64,000 nt of DNA from JABDIY01 sp963751955 (lineage in GTDB: Bacteria > Actinomycetota > Acidimicrobiia > Acidimicrobiales > SZUA-35), in NCBI GenBank assembly GCA_963751955.1, contig CAVVWM010000011.1:620001-684000 (forward strand), written 5' to 3'. The position numbers and the translations under genes are program-made. Below the pieces are notes generated by a model, which was not told where the DNA came from, did not search any database, and saw nothing but the letters and a program-made list of their open reading frames with translations. Position 1 is the first letter of the stretch. Each line of letters opens with the position of its first letter. Shown here in pieces: positions 43,622 to 52,047 of the stretch.

Positions 43622-45937
43622 TCAGCCAAGCGCCAGTTCAAGAACCTCGTCGATGTGGGCTGCCAGGTGAACCTTGACGGTTTCAAGAACCTCTGTTGGC
43701 ACATCTTCGAGATCATGCTCGTTGTCCTTTGGCAGAATGACCTCACGGATTCCGGCTCGGTGGGCAGCCAGAACCTTCTGTTTCACACCCCCGATCGGTA
43801 GGACTCTGCCCTGCAGAGTGACTTCACCGGTCATGGCAACCTCAGGCCGCACAACCCGTCCGGTCAGCAGGCTGACCAGTGCAGTTGTCATGGTGATACC
43901 GGCCGAGGGCCCGTCCTTGGGAACGGCCCCGGCAGGGAAGTGCACATGAAGCCGCTGGCCTTCGGGCATCTCGAACCCCAGGCGTGTGGCGTGAGCGGTG
44001 ACAACGGAACGAGCGATCGCAGCCGACTCCTTCATGACGTCACCGAGCTGCCCGGTGAGAACCGGTTCACCATCACCGGGAACCAAAGCGGTCTCCACGA
44101 AAAGAACATCGCCGCCCGCGCCGGTAACGGCCAGGCCCGTGGCAATGCCAGGTCGGTCTATGCGATTCTCCACCTCCTCGGACGGGATCGGTCGACCGAG
44201 CAATCCGCGCAGATCATCGGGCACCACGACCACGGGCTCATCATCGCCTCTGGACCCGTCAGCGATTGATGTGAGCGACTTGCGCAGTGTTTTGTCGAGC
44301 AGACGCTCGAGTCGGCGTACGCCGGCCTCTCGCGTGTAGTTGGCGGCGATGGATCGGATCGCATCGTCGGTGATGTTCACTTCACCGGGGTGGAGTCCGT
44401 TCTGCTCGATGAGTTTGGGCAGTAGGTGCTCGACGGCGATCGTGGCTTTCTCCGCTTCGGTGTAGCCGTCGAGAGCGATGATCTCCATTCGGTCCAGCAG
44501 TGGACCGGGGATGGTGTCGAGCACGTTGGCTGTGGCGATGAAGACCACGTCGCTGAGGTCGAGTTCGAACTCGAGGTAGTGATCTCGGAAGCTGTGATTC
44601 TGGGCAGGATCGAGCACCTCCAACAGCGCTGCGGAAGGATCGCCGTTCCAACCACCCGAGACCTTGTCGATCTCGTCGAGAAGGATCACGGGATTCATGC
44701 TTTCGGCCTCGCTGATCGCTCGTACCAGCCGTCCGGGGCGGGCGCCTACGTAGGTGCGTCGGTGTCCCCTGATCTCGGCTTCGTCCCGGATGCCACCCAA
44801 TGCGAGCCGAACGAATCTGCGTCCCAGGGCCGACGCCACAGACTCTCCAAGACTGGTTTTGCCAACACCGGGGGGACCAACCAGGGCCAGGATCACTCCC
44901 TTGCGGCTGCGGGTCTCGATCCCGCGCTCCGAGCGCAGCTTCCGCACCGCTAGGTGTTCGACGAGTCGGTCCTTCACCTCGTCAAGTCCAGTGTGGTCGG
45001 CGTCGAGGACGCGACGGGCCTCCCCAAGGTCGAGATTCTCTTCTGATCGGTTGGTCCACGGAAGATCGAACACCGTGTCGAGCCAGGTTCGAACCCAGTT
45101 GGCCTCCATTGACTCGGTGCCGGTACGTTCCAGCCGGTCGATCTCGGTTGAGATGGCCTTCACCGCAGCGTCGGTGAGGGAATCGGCAATCGCTTCGAGC
45201 TTGGTCCGATAGCCCGAGATCAGGTCGTTGTCGCCCTCACCCAGTTCGCTCTGAATCGCCGCCAACTGGCGGCGGAGAATGGCCTCCCGTTGGTTCTTCT
45301 CCAGATCCTGATTGACCTCGGCATTGATTCGCTCGCGGGCCTTGAGCTCGGCGAGCGCTTCCTTGACCCAGGTGGTGGCGAGTCGCAGCCGGTCATCAAG
45401 GTTGACGGTCTCGAGCAATTGAACGCGACGTTCGTTTGAGAGGTCAGGCCAATACCCAACAGAATCAGCGAGCGCCGAGGGAGTTGTGAGCTCGGACAAC
45501 GCGCTCGCCATGCGTCGTCCACCGACAGATTCCAGAAGCGTTCGTGCCGCAGCCCGATATTCCGATGTCAGCACATCGGTCTGGTCCGTCGGCACGTCTT
45601 CCACGAGTTCGGCCTCCACCCACAAGCCGGCGCTCGCACCGATCACGCCGACACCGACACGGGCCCTTTGGTGGGACTTGATCGTGATCGCGGGTGTGCC
45701 GTCAGGAAGCTGGCCGGTGTCCTCGATCGTGGCGGTCACACCGACCCGTGCGAAACGGTGCCCATTGTCAGTGTCAAGCCGCGGAACCAACAGCAGACGG
45801 TTATTCGCCGAGGCGGCGTCGAGTACCTGGCGAGCCTCATCGGACTGGATCGAGATCGTCACCACGGTGTCGGGCAAGATGACGCCATCGGGAAGGGGCA
45901 GAACGGGCAGGGTTTCGGTACGGGTGTCGACGGACAT
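43622..45937 (-). CDS. lon: ATP-dependent protease Lon (endopeptidase La)
   Basis: This 771-residue Lon has all three parts: an N-terminal substrate domain (to about residue 200), a AAA+ module with Walker A VGPPGVGKTSLGESVASALG and Walker B VILLDEIDKVSGGWNGDP, and a protease domain with the catalytic Ser in KDGPSAGITMTTALV and the Lys in GGVKQKVLAAHRAG. It degrades damaged and regulatory proteins in the cytoplasm. TAGGAG lies five bases before the ATG. An AT-rich cluster of GTAAT/ATTAC half-sites at 45953-45975, 16 bp upstream, is a likely operator. No CIRCE or HAIR heat-shock element was seen. Confidence 0.97.
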   Translation of the reverse strand: MSVDTRTETLPVLPLPDGVILPDTVVTISIQSDEARQVLDAASANNRLLLVPRLDTDNGHRFARVGVTATIEDTGQLPDGTPAITIKSHQRARVGVGVIGASAGLWVEAELVEDVPTDQTDVLTSEYRAAARTLLESVGGRRMASALSELTTPSALADSVGYWPDLSNERRVQLLETVNLDDRLRLATTWVKEALAELKARERINAEVNQDLEKNQREAILRRQLAAIQSELGEGDNDLISGYRTKLEAIADSLTDAAVKAISTEIDRLERTGTESMEANWVRTWLDTVFDLPWTNRSEENLDLGEARRVLDADHTGLDEVKDRLVEHLAVRKLRSERGIETRSRKGVILALVGPPGVGKTSLGESVASALGRRFVRLALGGIRDEAEIRGHRRTYVGARPGRLVRAISEAESMNPVILLDEIDKVSGGWNGDPSAALLEVLDPAQNHSFRDHYLEFELDLSDVVFIATANVLDTIPGPLLDRMEIIALDGYTEAEKATIAVEHLLPKLIEQNGLHPGEVNITDDAIRSIAANYTREAGVRRLERLLDKTLRKSLTSIADGSRGDDEPVVVVPDDLRGLLGRPIPSEEVENRIDRPGIATGLAVTGAGGDVLFVETALVPGDGEPVLTGQLGDVMKESAAIARSVVTAHATRLGFEMPEGQRLHVHFPAGAVPKDGPSAGITMTTALVSLLTGRVVRPEVAMTGEVTLQGRVLPIGGVKQKVLAAHRAGIREVILPKDNEHDLEDVPTEVLETVKVHLAAHIDEVLELALG

Positions 45938-45952
45938 TGCAACTCCTATTGC

Positions 45953-45975
45953 GTAATTACTGAATTACACGTAAT
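45953..45975. promoter_or_regulatory. Cluster of GTAAT/ATTAC half-sites between lon and the 188-aa gene
   Basis: In an otherwise GC-rich region, 23 bp read GTAATTACTGAATTACACGT with AAT following. The pentamer GTAAT or its complement ATTAC occurs four times, giving two overlapping palindromes (GTAATT-ACTG-AATTAC and ATTAC-AC-GTAAT). It lies 16 bp upstream of lon and about 75 bp upstream of the divergent gene, so it could control both. The regulator is unknown. Confidence 0.55.
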
Positions 45976-46048
45976 GTGTGAGTGGCTTAACGATCGAACA
46001 ACACCGATTGTTCCCACAATCCGCACATCCCGACAGCGAGGACTCAAA

Positions 46049-46615
46049 ATGCCTGCTCACAAGCGAGCCAACCAGAAGCGCCGAGGCCCTCGGCGCTTTG
46101 AAGACCTACCGCCCTGCGACGCCGCTGAAGCAGCTGCATGGTTTGCCGGCCAACTCCCCGATGACTGGTTCATTACACCAGTGGAGGTTCTGGTCGATCG
46201 AGACGAAATCATCGTTACCGGAACCCTTGCAATGCCCGAACAGATCCCTGAGGGCGACGACGCTGCAGCCCTCGCATCGGAGTCCCGCCTCGCAGCCTGG
46301 CGTGAGGCCACCCGTGTGGACCGTATGGCGGTTGCCGATGTCGCCCAGGCGCGGTGGCAGCGCCACGTCACCTGGGCCGCCCGCTGTGGTGGGAACGAGG
46401 TGCGATTCACCTCGGCCGCAGTTCCGGTGATGACGCGCCTGCTGTTTGAAGACCGTCAGGTTCTCGACACGCTTATCGACGCCGGCGTCGCCCGCTCCCG
46501 ATCAGAAGCCATGGCGTGGTGCGTGAACCAAGTTGGACAGAACCGCAGCGAATGGATCGACAAACTTCGCACAGCGATGACCGAAGTGGAACGGATCCGC
46601 AACGAGGGAGCATGA
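46049..46615 (+). CDS. Conserved hypothetical protein, 188 residues
   Basis: I do not recognise this protein. It starts with a basic tail (HKRANQKRRGPRRFED), continues with an alpha/beta-looking region (VEVLVDRDEIIVTGTLAMPE) and a segment rich in Trp, Arg and Ala (ARWQRHVTWAARCGGNEVRF). It ends in helices, LIDAGVARSRSEAMAWCVNQ, that resemble a ribbon-helix-helix or small DNA-binding tail; this last point is weak. There are no membrane segments. It is divergent from lon across the palindrome cluster, and the ATG at 46049 is chosen because upstream extensions overlap lon. Confidence 0.65.
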   Translation: MPAHKRANQKRRGPRRFEDLPPCDAAEAAAWFAGQLPDDWFITPVEVLVDRDEIIVTGTLAMPEQIPEGDDAAALASESRLAAWREATRVDRMAVADVAQARWQRHVTWAARCGGNEVRFTSAAVPVMTRLLFEDRQVLDTLIDAGVARSRSEAMAWCVNQVGQNRSEWIDKLRTAMTEVERIRNEGA

Positions 46616-46650
46616 GGCTCGCTAGCCACCGGGCAACGCGAGGGCACGGA

Positions 46651-47778
46651 TTAGGTGCGGTCGCCGACTTTCATCTCGAGGGTTTGGTCGGCGAGGTCGG
46701 GACCGCGAAGGTCGAGGACTGACCGGGCGCGACTAGTTGGTCTCAGCCGTTGTGCTACCGCTTTTGGGGAGAACTCAGTCGGGTCTTCATTGGAGCGACC
46801 ACTGTTTACCACCACCTTCTTCAACTCTCCGGTTGCGGTGGACAGGGCGGTGTTGATCACCGAAGGCCGACGGCCGCGATGGAGATTGAGCCGCTCGCCC
46901 AGCACGAAATTCACGGCGGCGCCGATCAGCAACACCTGAGCCGCAACCCAGATCCAGGTGAGCGCCAGCAGGAAACCACCGATGATTCCTAAGACACTGC
47001 TGCCAGCACCCTCATGGCTCACCAGACCCACGTAGCGGTTGAAGCCAACCGAAAGCGCCCACCAGAACACCGCTGCAACCACGGCACCGGGCAGATCCCA
47101 ACGCCACTTGCTGCGAGCAGAGGGGCCGTAGTGGAAGAGCAGGCTGGCCCAACCGACCAGAAGAACCATCGATACCCCTGCACTGACGACGCTCTCCAGC
47201 GGCATCTCGAACTGGCCCCAGAACAGAACCTCCAGCAACACGATCGGAACCAGCACCAACACCGTGCCCAGACCCAGGATCAACCCCACAAAACGTGTGT
47301 GGTACCAGGCCCTGCCGTTCTCGATGTCATAGACGGTGTCGAGGGCCCGAATCATGCCTGCGAAACCTCTGCTGATCGTGTAGAGCGTCAAACCAGCTGC
47401 GATCGTGAGGACGCCGGTTTGTGGCTGAGCAAAGAGGTTGTTCACCGCATCGCGTGCGGCTGTGGCACCCTCGGCGAATGTCTCGTTGACAAACTTCAAA
47501 ACCTCGAACTGGATCTCACTCTCGAGGCTGGTCCCAACGATGGTGTCGAGGAAGCTGGCAGAGGAAACCAGCGCCAGAACAGCCGCTGGCACAGTGATCA
47601 AGATCCAGAAGGTGACCCCGGCGGCGAGATCGCCAATTCCGCCGTGATACCAGACTTTGACAACGTCCCAAACGAAATTTGGGAAACCTTTGATCGCACC
47701 GACAAGTGGAGACACAACAACGTAATAGTAGAGAACGTAAGCCCCGCGGTGGCGTACGGTGCGCAGGAAGAGCCACAT
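46651..47778 (-). CDS. YihY/BrkB-family inner membrane protein
   Basis: This is an integral membrane protein of about 375 residues with six hydrophobic segments (for example GVTFWILITVPAAVLALVS, LILGLGTVLVLVPIVLLEVL and GIIGGFLLALTWIWVAAQVL). Family landmarks are NNLFAQPQTGVLTIAAGLTL and the segment before the last helix, ending in GAAVNFVLGERLNLHRGRR, with a charged cytoplasmic tail of about 80 residues. BrkB-like proteins were once called ribonuclease BN; their real function is unclear. The start is uncertain: ATG 47778 fits the hydrophobic profile, while ATG 47865 lies directly over the divergent hydrolase start codon. Confidence 0.85.
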   Translation of the reverse strand: MWLFLRTVRHRGAYVLYYYVVVSPLVGAIKGFPNFVWDVVKVWYHGGIGDLAAGVTFWILITVPAAVLALVSSASFLDTIVGTSLESEIQFEVLKFVNETFAEGATAARDAVNNLFAQPQTGVLTIAAGLTLYTISRGFAGMIRALDTVYDIENGRAWYHTRFVGLILGLGTVLVLVPIVLLEVLFWGQFEMPLESVVSAGVSMVLLVGWASLLFHYGPSARSKWRWDLPGAVVAAVFWWALSVGFNRYVGLVSHEGAGSSVLGIIGGFLLALTWIWVAAQVLLIGAAVNFVLGERLNLHRGRRPSVINTALSTATGELKKVVVNSGRSNEDPTEFSPKAVAQRLRPTSRARSVLDLRGPDLADQTLEMKVGDRT

Positions 47779-47863
47779 GACCTTCGACTCGCCTCCGCTA
47801 CCGTGCAAATGCGTGAGCGATCCAAAGCCAATTTTCTCCACCCGTTCCGCCGGGGAAGCGTTC

Positions 47864-48481
47864 ATGGTGGAACCAGCCGACGGACAACCCGGACCTGGAG
47901 TTCTGGTACTTCACAGCTGGTGGGGACTGAACGAATGGACCAGAGGATTCTGTCGCCGGATCGCCGACCTCGGGTACACCGTGGTCGGACCGGACTTACT
48001 CGAAGGCAGCACTCCTGAAACCGCAGCCGAGGCGGAAAAGGTGCTGGCCGAACGAAGCCCCGATGAGCTGAGCGGCTTGGTGATGAGTTCGGCCCGCACT
48101 CTGCGAGCGGTTGCCAAAGATCCGAACGCTCCGATCGCCGTTGTGGGGCTGAGCATGGGTGCATCGATGGCACTGTGGTTGGCGGCCCGACTTCCCGAAG
48201 AAGTCGCTGCAGCGATCGTGTTCTACGGCACCCAGTCGATCGATTTCGACGACGCTACCGCGACCTTTCAGGGCCACTTTGGCGACGAAGATCACATGGT
48301 CTCCGAAGAAGAACGGGTCGTCACCGAATCCTTCCTTCGTCTAGGCGACAACGTCACCGAGTTTCACATCTACCCCGGAGCCAAACACTGGTTCATGGAA
48401 CACGGAGAGAACTTCGACGACGACGCCGCCACGGTGGCCTTCGAACGCATGAGTTTGTTCCTAAGGTCCTGCCTGAGCTAG
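47864..48481 (+). CDS. Dienelactone hydrolase family protein
   Basis: This 205-residue alpha/beta hydrolase is of the DLH type: PGVLVLHSWWGLNEWTRGFC, the elbow VVGLSMGASMALWLAARL with Ser in place of the Cys seen in classical dienelactone hydrolase, an Asp near HFGDEDHMVSEEE and the catalytic His in YPGAKHWFMEHG. It lacks a signal peptide. GGGGAAG precedes the ATG at 47864. The starting bases overlap a possible start of the divergent YihY gene. The Ser nucleophile suggests general esterase or lactonase activity rather than chlorocatechol breakdown. Confidence 0.88.
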   Translation: MVEPADGQPGPGVLVLHSWWGLNEWTRGFCRRIADLGYTVVGPDLLEGSTPETAAEAEKVLAERSPDELSGLVMSSARTLRAVAKDPNAPIAVVGLSMGASMALWLAARLPEEVAAAIVFYGTQSIDFDDATATFQGHFGDEDHMVSEEERVVTESFLRLGDNVTEFHIYPGAKHWFMEHGENFDDDAATVAFERMSLFLRSCLS

Positions 48482-48564
48482 TTGACCACCCCTTGGAGGA
48501 ATCAGGGTGTCGCTGGCCAAAAGGCTGACAAAAGATGGCACCCACAGCCCCTAGAGTCAGGCCC

Positions 48565-49476
48565 ATGGACTCGCTCGTAACCGCTGACGCCGTCGGCAAG
48601 CGGTACGGTAACTTCAGTGCGTTGAGCAGCGTCGACTTCGTGATTGAGCCGGGAATCACAGGACTCCTCGGCGCCAACGGCACGGGCAAGACAACGCTCC
48701 TGGGCATGATGTTGGGCCTTCACCAAGTCAGCTCGGGCCAACTCACAGTCCTGGGCGTCGATCCCTACACCCAGGGCCATCTGATCCGAGCCCGCATGGG
48801 TTATGCGCCGGAGCATCACACTCTGCCCGGAGATGTGAAGGCATCCGATTTCGTGCACCATGTGGCGGAGCTGCACGGTCTTCCTCCACGAGAAGCAAAG
48901 ACCAGAGCCAGCGACGCTCTGTGGCTCGTGGGATTGGCCGAGGAGCGGTTCCGCCCGATGGGGACCATGAGCACCGGTCAGCGACAACGGGTGAAGCTGG
49001 CCCAGGCCATCGCCCATGACCCTGCCGTCGTCCTGCTCGACGAGCCCACCGATGGCCTCGATCCCGAGCAGCGCGACGAGATGCTCCGTCTCATTCGCAC
49101 TGTTGCGACGTCGTTCGGGATCAGCGTGATTCTCAGCAGCCACCTGCTCGACGAAGTGGAACGCATCTGCGATGCAGCGGTGATCATCGGAGAAGGCCGC
49201 ACCCTGGCCGCCGGCTCACTCGACTCCCTGCGGGGCTCGGGCGCCGACGTCGTGATCGATCTGGAATCACCCGATGATGCTCGCAGAATGGTGGAGGCAC
49301 TCCAGCAACGATCGATCCCTCACAGCCTGGATGGAAGAAGCGTGGTCGTGAAGGGTGAAGATGAGACCGCGTTCGATGCCGCCCGTGACATCTGCGCCGA
49401 TGGTGGTGTGAGCATCCGACGACTCAGCCGTCGTCGTCTCTCGTTGGAGGACGTCTATTTGGAGAGGTCATCATGA
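48565..49476 (+). CDS. ABC transporter ATP-binding protein (first pair)
   Basis: A 303-residue ABC-2-type ATPase. It has Walker A GLLGANGTGKTTLLGMMLG, a Q-loop region replaced by GYAPEHHTLPGD, signature MSTGQRQRVKLAQAIA, Walker B VVLLDEPTDGLDP and the H-loop SSHLLDEVERI. A C-terminal extension of about 80 residues follows, as in NatA/DrrA-type exporters. The ATG at 48565 gives the normal N-terminus. It overlaps the permease gene by four bases. The substrate is unknown. Four more membrane-export genes follow it on the same strand without a gap. Confidence 0.92.
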   Translation: MDSLVTADAVGKRYGNFSALSSVDFVIEPGITGLLGANGTGKTTLLGMMLGLHQVSSGQLTVLGVDPYTQGHLIRARMGYAPEHHTLPGDVKASDFVHHVAELHGLPPREAKTRASDALWLVGLAEERFRPMGTMSTGQRQRVKLAQAIAHDPAVVLLDEPTDGLDPEQRDEMLRLIRTVATSFGISVILSSHLLDEVERICDAAVIIGEGRTLAAGSLDSLRGSGADVVIDLESPDDARRMVEALQQRSIPHSLDGRSVVVKGEDETAFDAARDICADGGVSIRRLSRRRLSLEDVYLERSS

Positions 49477-50339
49477 CCGCCGAGATTTTCGATCGTGGAT
49501 ACCGCCAGTACGACGGCGAACGCACGGGCGTTCCCGGGGCGATGCGAACTCTGATTCGATACTCGGTGCGACGGAGCCTCGGACTGGGGCGGTCGGCCCG
49601 ATTCAAAATCATCCCGGTTGCGATCATTCTTTTCTCGTTCGTACCGGCCATTGTGTTCGTCGGGCTGGCTGCCTTTCTGCCCGACGAGATCGGCAACGAG
49701 TTCTTACCAACGTATGCGGAGTACTACGGGTTCATCGTCACCACGCTCTACCTCTTCGCCGCATTCGTTGCTCCCGACCTCCTGTGCACGGACCGACGAA
49801 CCTCGATGCTCGGCGTCTATCTTGCGTCGCCACTTGATCGCCGTACGTACCTGCTGTCCAAGGCGGTCGCAGTGGCCATCATGCTGGGGATCGTCACTAT
49901 CGGTCCGCCGCTCTTCCTGATGATCGCCCTGTGGCTGGAAGGCTCGGGACCATCCGGTGTGATCGACTTGTTCCAGGATGGGGGCCAGATCATCGCGTCG
50001 GGCGCAATGATGTCTGCGGTGTACACCGCTGTTTCGTTTGGGGTGAGTGCAGCCACCGACAGAACCGGCACGGCTATCGCTTCCACGCTGGGGCTCTTGG
50101 TAGGAAGTTCGACGATCGCCACGATAGTGGCCGAGACCACCGACGTTTCGAGCAACATTCGACTGCTCAACCTCCTGACGCTTCCGTTGGAGCTGGCCTT
50201 CCGGATACACGGCGAGGTCGGCTCCTCTGAATGGCTTCCCATTTCAACCACGAACATGTGGCTCGCCGTGTTCGGCATCGTTGCAGGGTCGGCCGTCTGG
50301 GTGTGGAGCCGTTATGGGCCACTGCTGGTGCGACGATGA
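49473..50339 (+). CDS. ABC-2-type transporter permease (first pair)
   Basis: This 288-residue integral membrane protein has six predicted helices (FKIIPVAIILFSFVPAIVFV, FIVTTLYLFAAFVAPDLLC, AVAIMLGIVTIGPPLFLMIA, ASTLGLLVGSSTIATIVAE and others) after a charged N-terminus of about 45 residues. The pattern of a long extracellular loop after helix 1 and the DRRTSMLGVYLASPLDRRTY segment is typical of ABC-2 permeases. It is translationally coupled to the ATPases on both sides by ATGA overlaps. Confidence 0.87.
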   Translation: MTAEIFDRGYRQYDGERTGVPGAMRTLIRYSVRRSLGLGRSARFKIIPVAIILFSFVPAIVFVGLAAFLPDEIGNEFLPTYAEYYGFIVTTLYLFAAFVAPDLLCTDRRTSMLGVYLASPLDRRTYLLSKAVAVAIMLGIVTIGPPLFLMIALWLEGSGPSGVIDLFQDGGQIIASGAMMSAVYTAVSFGVSAATDRTGTAIASTLGLLVGSSTIATIVAETTDVSSNIRLLNLLTLPLELAFRIHGEVGSSEWLPISTTNMWLAVFGIVAGSAVWVWSRYGPLLVRR

Positions 50340-51334
50340 CCAGTCCTCCTCCGATGTCCCCACCAGCTCCCGGATCCGCGGTACCCGCTCCAAATACCGC
50401 GGCAGGCCCTCCGCCACCCCCTCGGGCCGGGACAGTGATCGCGCAGGGTGTCACCAAAGCCTTCGGCTCCCTGGTAGCGGTAAGCGAGGTCAGCTTTGCG
50501 ATCGGTCCTGGAGTAACCGCGCTGCTGGGTCCCAACGGCGCAGGAAAGTCCACGCTGCTGCGGATCCTGTGCGGGTTGAGCGTCCCCACCACCGGGACCG
50601 TTTCGGTCGCGGGTGCGAACCCCCGCACTAACGCTGCAGTTAGGCGGGAGATCGGACTCGTCCCCCAGCAGGACGGAGTGTTCGAAAGAGATTCGGTGCG
50701 CAGCTTCGTGGAGCTCGCCGCGACGCTCAGCAGTGTGCCCGACGTGCAGCACGCTGTCGACCGAGCGCTGGTGCAAGTGGAACTGGACGGACCGCTCGAT
50801 CGCCCCCTCGGGAGCTTCTCCAAAGGTATGCGGCAGCGGGCCAAGATCGCGGCGGCACTGGTTCACGACCCTTCGGTTCTGTTTCTTGACGAGCCGTTGA
50901 ACGGGCTCGATCCCAAACAGCGCCGCACCATGATCTCTCTCTTCCACAACTTGGGAGAGCAAGGCAAGACCGTCGTGGTCAGCAGCCACGTGCTCGACGA
51001 AGTGGAACGGTTTGGATCCAACGTGCTCGTGATTGCACGGGGCCGCCTCGCTGCCCAGGGCGACTTCCACGCAATCCGGCAGTTGATGAACGACCAACCG
51101 CTCCGCTTCCGAATCGTATGTGGCGAAACCAGAAAGGTCGCAGCCGCGCTCATCGGCGGCGGCCTTGCGGCCGGTGTACAACTCCGGGGAGACTCGATCG
51201 AGCTGACCACCCACGATGCACCCCGGTTCCGCACGCAGATCGCGACGGTGTGCCGGCACTACGACGCTCGCCTCTACGAACTCACGCCGCTCGACGAAGA
51301 TCTCGAGAGCGTCTTTCGGTATCTGGTGGCATGA
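50336..51334 (+). CDS. ABC transporter ATP-binding protein (second pair)
   Basis: A 332-residue ATPase with a Pro/Ala-rich N-terminal extension of about 30 residues. Walker A is ALLGPNGAGKSTLLRILCG, the Q-loop LVPQQDGVFERDSV, the signature SFSKGMRQRAKIAAALV, Walker B VLFLDEPLNGLDPKQ and the H-loop SSHVLDEVERFG. A C-terminal regulatory part of about 85 residues follows. It is related to, but clearly distinct from, the ATPase 1.8 kb upstream, so the operon encodes two ATPase/permease pairs and not a duplicated gene. The permease gene starts two bases after its stop. Confidence 0.92.
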   Translation: MTSPPPMSPPAPGSAVPAPNTAAGPPPPPRAGTVIAQGVTKAFGSLVAVSEVSFAIGPGVTALLGPNGAGKSTLLRILCGLSVPTTGTVSVAGANPRTNAAVRREIGLVPQQDGVFERDSVRSFVELAATLSSVPDVQHAVDRALVQVELDGPLDRPLGSFSKGMRQRAKIAAALVHDPSVLFLDEPLNGLDPKQRRTMISLFHNLGEQGKTVVVSSHVLDEVERFGSNVLVIARGRLAAQGDFHAIRQLMNDQPLRFRIVCGETRKVAAALIGGGLAAGVQLRGDSIELTTHDAPRFRTQIATVCRHYDARLYELTPLDEDLESVFRYLVA

Positions 51335-51335
51335 C

Positions 51336-52047
51336 ATGAGCTCCTTCTTTGCGATCTACAAACTAGTGCTCCGCCACCAGCTCACCCGCGGTCCGCGTGA
51401 TCCTGATCGGGCTCGCGATCGGAGTGAGCGGCCTGCTCGGGTTCCTGTTCCGTGATGACGGCGATGCAAAGCAGGTCACGGTCGGTTTCGTGGCGGTGGC
51501 GGGGCTGGGTCTGATCATTCCGGTGATCTCGCTACTTCTGGGCAGCGGAGCGATGGGTGACTGGCACAACGACGAAACGCTGGTGTACGTATGGCTGCGC
51601 CCGGTGAGGAGGCTCGTGATAGCGGCCGGAGCGATCGCGGCCGCCATAACTGTTGCGATCCCTGCCAACCTGCTGCCAATGGTCGCTGCGGTCACGATGG
51701 CCCAGCAGACTGGTGAGGGCGTTCTTTCCGGGACTGTTCGGGCAACCCTCCTCGTCACCCTGACCTACACCTCGGTGTTCACGTTGCTGGGCATCGTGGT
51801 CCGGAAACCACTGGCCGTGGGGCTCATCTACATATTCATCTGGGAGTTCTTCATCTCGCGAGCAGCCGACGGCGCCGCTCGGCTCAGCATCAACAGCTAC
51901 GGTGCCTCCATCCTCTCAAGAGCTTCCGACGTTGCGCTCCCGTTCGCCGGCAGGGCCGAGTGGGCCACCAACGTCGTACCAGCCGCTATCACCGTAATTG
52001 CCATAGGCCTGGCAGCGCTTCGACTCCAGCGTATGGAAGTTGCATAA
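51336..52047 (+). CDS. ABC-2-type permease (second pair), broken by a one-base insertion
   Basis: This membrane protein has about six helices. The first 20 codons (MSSFFAIYKLVLRHQLTRG) lie in one frame and the rest (VILIGLAIGVSGLLGFLF onward) in another. Removing one base of the GG at about 51389-51391 joins them into a 236-residue protein and makes the gene length a multiple of three. Further helices are VGLGLIIPVISLLLGSG-like, AAGAIAAAITVAIPANLLPM and YTSVFTLLGIVVRKPLAVGL. Taken alone, the second part could start at a GTG (51397), but then it would lose the amphipathic N-terminus. It starts two bases after the second ATPase and overlaps the MATE gene by eight. Confidence 0.75.
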
